DNA from: CAZGHS01 sp964525495
Lineage (GTDB): Bacteria > Patescibacteriota > Microgenomatia > JALYQM01
Length of the DNA: 64,000 nucleotides
Reading direction: 5' to 3'
NCBI GenBank assembly: GCA_964525495.1
Contig: CAZGHS010000002.1
Location: 1-64,000 of the forward strand
The stretch's first letter is position 1. Each line of letters begins with the position of its first letter. The position numbers and the translations under genes were made by a program. The notes under the pieces were generated by a model. The model did no database searches. It was not told where the DNA came from and saw only the letters and a program-made list of their open reading frames with translations. Positions 59,474-64,000 of the stretch are shown here, piece by piece.

Positions 59474-62356
59474 ATGTTTAAATTTCTCTCAAAAGTAATC
59501 GATTCAAACGAACAAACAGTCAAAAGATATCAAAAGATAGTTGAAAAAATTAACGCATACGAAGAAGACATAAAAAAACTTTCAGACGCAGAGCTTCAAG
59601 AAAAAACAGCATACTTTAAACAAAAACTTGAAAAAGGTGAAACACTAGACAATATCCTCCCCGAAGCCTTCGCTGTTGTGAGAGAAGCATCATTACGCGT
59701 CAATAAACAACGACACTTCGATGTTCAGTTGATGGCAGGTATCACATTTCATGAAGGCAAAGTCGCTGAACAAAAAACAGGAGAAGGTAAAACTCTCTCA
59801 GCAACAACAGCAACATATCTCAATGCACTCGCAGGAAAAGGTGTGCATGTAGTGACAGTAAACGACTATCTAGCGCAACGTGACGGTGGTTGGATGGGAG
59901 CTGTCTATCATTTCCTTGGCCTTTCTACATCTGTTCTCATTCACGAAACCACACAGCTTTACGATCCAGAATATGTAAATGACTCTGCACAAGATTGGCG
60001 TTTCAAACATTTGAAACCCGTCACACGACGAGAAGGATATAAAGCAGATATTACATACGGCACAAATAATGAATTTGGATTCGACTATCTCCGTGACAAC
60101 ATGGTTATGTCCCTTCCAGAAATGTCCCAGCGTGGTCATTTTTTCGCAATCGTAGACGAAGTCGACTCCATTCTTATCGACGAAGCACGTACTCCACTTA
60201 TTATCTCAGCGCCCGATACAGACCCAACAGATAAATATTATCAATTTGCACAGCTTATCAATACACTAAATCCAAAATTAGATTACGTTATTGATGAAAA
60301 ATTACGCACAGCGCATTTGACTGAAAACGGCATCACAAAACTTGAGAAAAGACTTAATGTCGATAACCTCTACGAAAACGATTTCGAAACAATTCATCAT
60401 GTCGAAAACGCATTACGTGCGCGCTCTTTATTCGAACGAGACAAACACTATGTTGTAAAAGAAGGTGAAGTGATCATCGTTGACGAATTCACCGGACGTA
60501 TGATGTATGGACGTCGTTACTCTGAAGGGTTGCATCAAGCGATCGAAGCCAAAGAAGGCGTAAAAGTCCAACAAGAATCAAAAACACTTGCAACTGTTTC
60601 CATCCAAAACTATTTCCGCATGTACGAAAAACTTGCTGGTATGACCGGAACTGCCGCAACCGAAGCAGAAGAATTTCACAAGATTTACAAAATGGACGTA
60701 GTCGTCATTCCGACCAACCGTGCAATGACTCGCAAAGACTTACCTGACTATATCTACAAAAACGAACGCGCCAAACTAGAAGCGATAGGACGAGAAATTG
60801 ACAAGATTCATCAAACTGGGCAGCCAATCCTTCTCGGTACTCGAGACATCGAACACAACGATCTCGTCGCTCGTCTCTTAAAACACAAAGGCATCAAACA
60901 CGAAGTGCTCAACGCCAAAAACCATCTTCGAGAAGCTCTCGTGCTCGCAAAAGCGGGAGAAATAGGCGCAGTCACGATCGCAACTAACATGGCCGGACGC
61001 GGTGTCGACATTGCACTCGGTGGTGAAGAACCAAAAATGTCACCAGACAAAGATCCACAAGAATTTGAAAAAGAAATGGAAAAATGGAGAAAGAACCGCG
61101 ATGAAGTGCTCGCACTTGGAGGATTATTCGTAATCGGTTCAGAGCGTCATGAATCTCGCCGCATCGACAATCAGCTCCGTGGTCGCGCAGGACGCCAAGG
61201 TGATGCTGGTACGACTCGTTTCTTTGTCGCGCTCGACGACGAAATCATGCGCATCTTCGGAGGCGACCAGATCGCCAAAGTAATGGGTTTTCTCAACATG
61301 CCAGAAAATGTACCGATTGAACACGGCATGGTTTCTAAAGCTATCGAAAACGCGCAAACCAAAGTCGAAGGACATTACTTCGATCAACGCAAACACGTTG
61401 TTGAATACGACGATGTCATGAACAAGCAACGCGAAATCATTTACGGTGTTCGCAAAAACATACTCGAGTCAGGAAAAGTAAAACAAGACAAATCAGTAGC
61501 ACAGATTGAAGATGCAGGAGTAACACTAGAGCAAGTTGAAGAAAAAGTCGAGGAGAAAACAGAAATAAAACGCCCTCTGCGTGAAGAGATAATCGAAAAA
61601 CTCAATACAGAAATAGACTTCCTACTGGCAAGCGAAACAGAATCTGTCGTCAGTGAAGAAGAATACTTGCGTATCGCAGACGAAGTATGCAAAATCATTC
61701 CATTCGACGATGCCTCTCGCACAAACTTAATTGAAGAAGTAAAAGCGCGCAAAGAAAACACTAAAATTGCAGAATATATCAAAGAAGTCTGCCTCGGTGT
61801 CTATCACACCCGCGAGCAACAGTTTGGTGAAGAAGCGATCGCAAATATGGAACGAGCAGTCTATCTCTCAACTCTCGACGAACTTTGGATAGACCACCTC
61901 GACCAAATGACCGCATTACGAGACGGTATCGGACTTCGCGCCTACGGGCAGCGAGATCCATTAGTAGAGTACAAGCGTGAAGCGTTTAGTTACTTTCAGC
62001 GATTACTTCGAAGTATCGATTCTGAAGTAATCCATCGCATCTTCCGCGTGTTACCAAACAACGCCGAAAGTTTACTCATGGCTAATGCATATAAAAATAT
62101 CTACGAACTTGGACCAGATCAGAACGCATCGTCATCGACAGAGCTGGGACAACCAAAAGCGGCACAAAACTCATCAGCACCTGACAATGGACAGGATTCA
62201 CAATGGAAACTCGCGTTCCAAAGTGCGATGCATCAATCTGGATCAGCGCCAATAAAAAATGATTTTAAACTTGGCCGCAACGATCCATGTTGGTGTGGGA
62301 GCGGAAAGAAATACAAAAAATGCCACTTTCCAGAAGTCCCACCAGCTAAAGAGTAA
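59474..62356 (+). CDS. secA: Protein translocase subunit SecA
   Basis: 960 residues. Walker A AEQKTGEGKTLSATTAT (near 100), DEAD-type VDEVDSILIDEARTPLI (near 228), preprotein cross-linking region, motifs IV-VI including TNMAGRGVDIALGG and QLRGRAGRQGD, a helical wing and scaffold, then a divergent linker and the C-terminal zinc motif CWCGSGKKYKKCH that binds SecB or ribosomes. Drives Sec export. A TATAAT box (about 59420-59427) precedes it, with GAAGGG before the ATG. Confidence 0.97.
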   Translation: MFKFLSKVIDSNEQTVKRYQKIVEKINAYEEDIKKLSDAELQEKTAYFKQKLEKGETLDNILPEAFAVVREASLRVNKQRHFDVQLMAGITFHEGKVAEQKTGEGKTLSATTATYLNALAGKGVHVVTVNDYLAQRDGGWMGAVYHFLGLSTSVLIHETTQLYDPEYVNDSAQDWRFKHLKPVTRREGYKADITYGTNNEFGFDYLRDNMVMSLPEMSQRGHFFAIVDEVDSILIDEARTPLIISAPDTDPTDKYYQFAQLINTLNPKLDYVIDEKLRTAHLTENGITKLEKRLNVDNLYENDFETIHHVENALRARSLFERDKHYVVKEGEVIIVDEFTGRMMYGRRYSEGLHQAIEAKEGVKVQQESKTLATVSIQNYFRMYEKLAGMTGTAATEAEEFHKIYKMDVVVIPTNRAMTRKDLPDYIYKNERAKLEAIGREIDKIHQTGQPILLGTRDIEHNDLVARLLKHKGIKHEVLNAKNHLREALVLAKAGEIGAVTIATNMAGRGVDIALGGEEPKMSPDKDPQEFEKEMEKWRKNRDEVLALGGLFVIGSERHESRRIDNQLRGRAGRQGDAGTTRFFVALDDEIMRIFGGDQIAKVMGFLNMPENVPIEHGMVSKAIENAQTKVEGHYFDQRKHVVEYDDVMNKQREIIYGVRKNILESGKVKQDKSVAQIEDAGVTLEQVEEKVEEKTEIKRPLREEIIEKLNTEIDFLLASETESVVSEEEYLRIADEVCKIIPFDDASRTNLIEEVKARKENTKIAEYIKEVCLGVYHTREQQFGEEAIANMERAVYLSTLDELWIDHLDQMTALRDGIGLRAYGQRDPLVEYKREAFSYFQRLLRSIDSEVIHRIFRVLPNNAESLLMANAYKNIYELGPDQNASSSTELGQPKAAQNSSAPDNGQDSQWKLAFQSAMHQSGSAPIKNDFKLGRNDPCWCGSGKKYKKCHFPEVPPAKE

Positions 62357-62367
62357 AATAGCCTTTG

Positions 62368-62376
62368 TGGTATAAT
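62368..62376 (+). promoter_or_regulatory. Extended -10 promoter of the DUF4173 gene
   Basis: TGGTATAAT, followed by the ATG at 62394, a leader of about 10 nt. Confidence 0.65.
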
Positions 62377-62393
62377 ACGTTCACAAAACAAAT

Positions 62394-64000
62394 ATGACAA
62401 AAAAAGCCGTGATAGCTGCTCTTGTCTTCATTGCTCTCTATAATATCTTCCTGTACGACACAGTTTTCGGTGTCAGTATAGGAATATTCTTCCTACTACT
62501 AAACGTATATAACTTCTTTACTCGCTCTACTACGACACAAAACGAAGTAGTCGGTCACCTTTTTGCCATCACGAGCACAGTAGCTGCATTCCTCTTCGCA
62601 GTTCGCACAAATGAACTTGTGCAAGTCATCAATATTATTACAGCAGTAATTGGTGCCGCCGCAGCGTACTATTTCTATAAACTCCACGACGACTCACACT
62701 ACACACTTGTTGAAATAGTAAACGCGCCATTCAATGCTCTCGCAGGGTTATTCCAAGGAACAAAAGAAATCGTCTTTATCACCAAAAATGCACAAACAGA
62801 AAAAGAATCGACAAGCAAAGTTCCTGCAATATTGCGTGGACTCAGTATTACCATTCCCATAGTCGGACTACTCTTGGTAGTGCTTTACAGTGCCGATCCA
62901 GTTTTTGCAAAAATCACCCGAGATTTTATCGACACGCTTTTCGGTCGAGTAGCTATCAGCGCCTTCTTGTTTGCCATCCTCGTTATTCTCTACAAATCAT
63001 CAATTCATCGTATCTGGGGAAACAAAAACACTGTCACAGTATTAGGCAAAAAATACGAACCACTTATACTAAACGGTTCAGTTGCTGTCATACTCTTAGC
63101 CTTTGTTCTTATACAGATCCGCTACGTGTTCATGTATGTCTCTCAGGAAGAACTGCAAAAAATTGGAATTGCCTCTCTAACATATTCAGAATACGTCAGA
63201 CAAGGTTTCTTTCAACTTCTGCTTGCAGCACTCATTTCGTCGTCTGCAATCATTTATGCAATCCGATCACTCCATAGTTTAGAACCAAAATACAAAAAAA
63301 TATTGCAAATGCTGGCAGGTCTCGTAACCATCGAAACAATAATTCTCTTATTTGCAGCAGGTAAACGCGTATTCGAATACAACGCATCGCATGGGCTAAC
63401 AAGGGCGCGTATTTTCGGCATCGTATTTTTAATCTGGCTCTGTGTCGCTCTTATCTACCTAGCCATAAATATAGTCAAACACTATAACGCTCGTCAGGCT
63501 TTTCTCAAAATCACTGCACTCTTAATTCTCGCAGTACTTTCTGTAAACTTAATCAATATCGATAGTTTAGTTGCAACACGCTTTAAACCCACAGTAAATA
63601 AAGAAACAGATTATTATTATATTTCCGGCCTTTCGACCGACGCATTTGAATCCTGGGAAGAAGCCATCAGCAATGCAGAACAAACGGTGCGCACTATAGC
63701 AGCCAAACCAACTGCTGAAATCACGGTTGATGACAATCGTAAACTCACTTGGGCAAGTATGACATTAAGCAACTTAGATTTTAAAAAAGATTACGTAATT
63801 CAAAAATATGGAACTGAAGAAGAAATTAAACAGCAAACATTCTCCACATATATTGACCTTGAGAAAGATAAGCGACTAGAAAAGTTACGAAAGTGGCAAT
63901 CATACAACTTAAGCGAATGGCAAGCATATCAATGGCTAAAAGATAATAGAGAAATTGTACAAAAATTAAAGCCACTACAAAACGAGATAACGGGGATACA
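62394..64000 (+). CDS. DUF4173-family polytopic membrane protein (3' end cut by window)
   Basis: The frame is open from ATG 62394 to the window edge (535 codons), starting MTKKAVIAALVFIALYNIFL. At least ten membrane helices precede a soluble region. TYSEYVRQGFFQLLLAALIS (about 262-281) is the signature of DUF4173 proteins; RVFEYNASHGLTRARIFGIV also fits. After residue 400 comes an extracytoplasmic or cytoplasmic part rich in charged residues (STDAFESWEEAISNAEQTVR). Function unknown; no Shine-Dalgarno. Confidence 0.8.
   Translation, partial: MTKKAVIAALVFIALYNIFLYDTVFGVSIGIFFLLLNVYNFFTRSTTTQNEVVGHLFAITSTVAAFLFAVRTNELVQVINIITAVIGAAAAYYFYKLHDDSHYTLVEIVNAPFNALAGLFQGTKEIVFITKNAQTEKESTSKVPAILRGLSITIPIVGLLLVVLYSADPVFAKITRDFIDTLFGRVAISAFLFAILVILYKSSIHRIWGNKNTVTVLGKKYEPLILNGSVAVILLAFVLIQIRYVFMYVSQEELQKIGIASLTYSEYVRQGFFQLLLAALISSSAIIYAIRSLHSLEPKYKKILQMLAGLVTIETIILLFAAGKRVFEYNASHGLTRARIFGIVFLIWLCVALIYLAINIVKHYNARQAFLKITALLILAVLSVNLINIDSLVATRFKPTVNKETDYYYISGLSTDAFESWEEAISNAEQTVRTIAAKPTAEITVDDNRKLTWASMTLSNLDFKKDYVIQKYGTEEEIKQQTFSTYIDLEKDKRLEKLRKWQSYNLSEWQAYQWLKDNREIVQKLKPLQNEITGI

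Noticed and set aside
1..64000. CRISPR arrays and cas genes
   Set aside because: No regularly spaced short direct repeats or Cas motifs were seen on either strand.

Overview
The window looks like a chromosome segment of a Candidate Phyla Radiation (Patescibacteria) bacterium, probably near the Microgenomates/Dojkabacteria part of the tree; the class cannot be fixed from this sequence. Reasons: AT-rich DNA, tightly packed genes, many small divergent or hypothetical proteins, a serine recombinase of the type common in that group, a short AtpH, and many genes whose -10 box lies only 6-9 nt before the start codon. TGA is used as a stop (for example priA and the gene ending at 33660), so the standard bacterial code applies. 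Two runs of 10 N (21212-21221 and 53617-53626) are assembly gaps inside genes.

Layout. 1-6942: host genes: a rhomboid protease (cut by the left edge), a GerMN-like protein, a clan-A glycoside hydrolase, a CMP kinase, a thiol-redox locus (DipZ-type CcdA-thioredoxin fusion, a separate CcdA, a thioredoxin lipoprotein) around an RRM protein, and an XRE regulator with a small membrane protein. 6989-30871: a putative integrative element of about 23.8 kb, bounded by a perfect 38-bp direct repeat whose right copy overlaps the 3' end of tRNA-Tyr. It carries a serine recombinase, an HTH/excisionase-like gene, a three-gene defence-like operon (PLD-SNF2 helicase, Eco57I-type methylase, DUF6119/TIGR04141-like protein), a phage-type module (ParB-methylase, second methylase, small and large terminase) with no recognisable capsid or tail genes, a structured RNA region after the terminase, and a nucleotide-related cargo operon (radical SAM, CYTH, second CMP kinase, Nudix) with an ITPase-like protein, a 2H phosphoesterase, a HAD protein and a methyltransferase.

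30867-39610: tRNA-Tyr, tRNA-Thr, a hypothetical gene, a promoter-to-terminator small RNA of about 190 nt, an M50 protease, rpmB, two GC-rich tandem paralogous small genes of unknown function, the priA-def-fmt operon and an O-antigen-ligase/TPR protein. 39674-47900: cell-shape and wall genes mreB-mreC-mreD-mrdA, then dprA, two small membrane proteins and topA. 48685-55697: an F-type ATP synthase operon on the minus strand (atpB-E-F-H-A-G-D-C), interrupted by a YdcF-like gene between atpG and atpD and a 104-residue unknown between atpD and atpC. 55891-64000: greA, a histidine-phosphatase homologue lacking its RHG motif, serS, a spermidine-synthase-like methyltransferase, a 21-residue Lys/Ala-rich peptide, secA, and a DUF4173 membrane protein cut by the right edge.

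The most unusual parts are the tRNA-Tyr element with its packaging genes, structured RNA and helicase-methylase-DUF6119 system; the radical SAM-CYTH-CMP kinase-Nudix operon; the GC-rich paralogue pair at 33027-33660; and the unassigned small RNA at 31597-31788.
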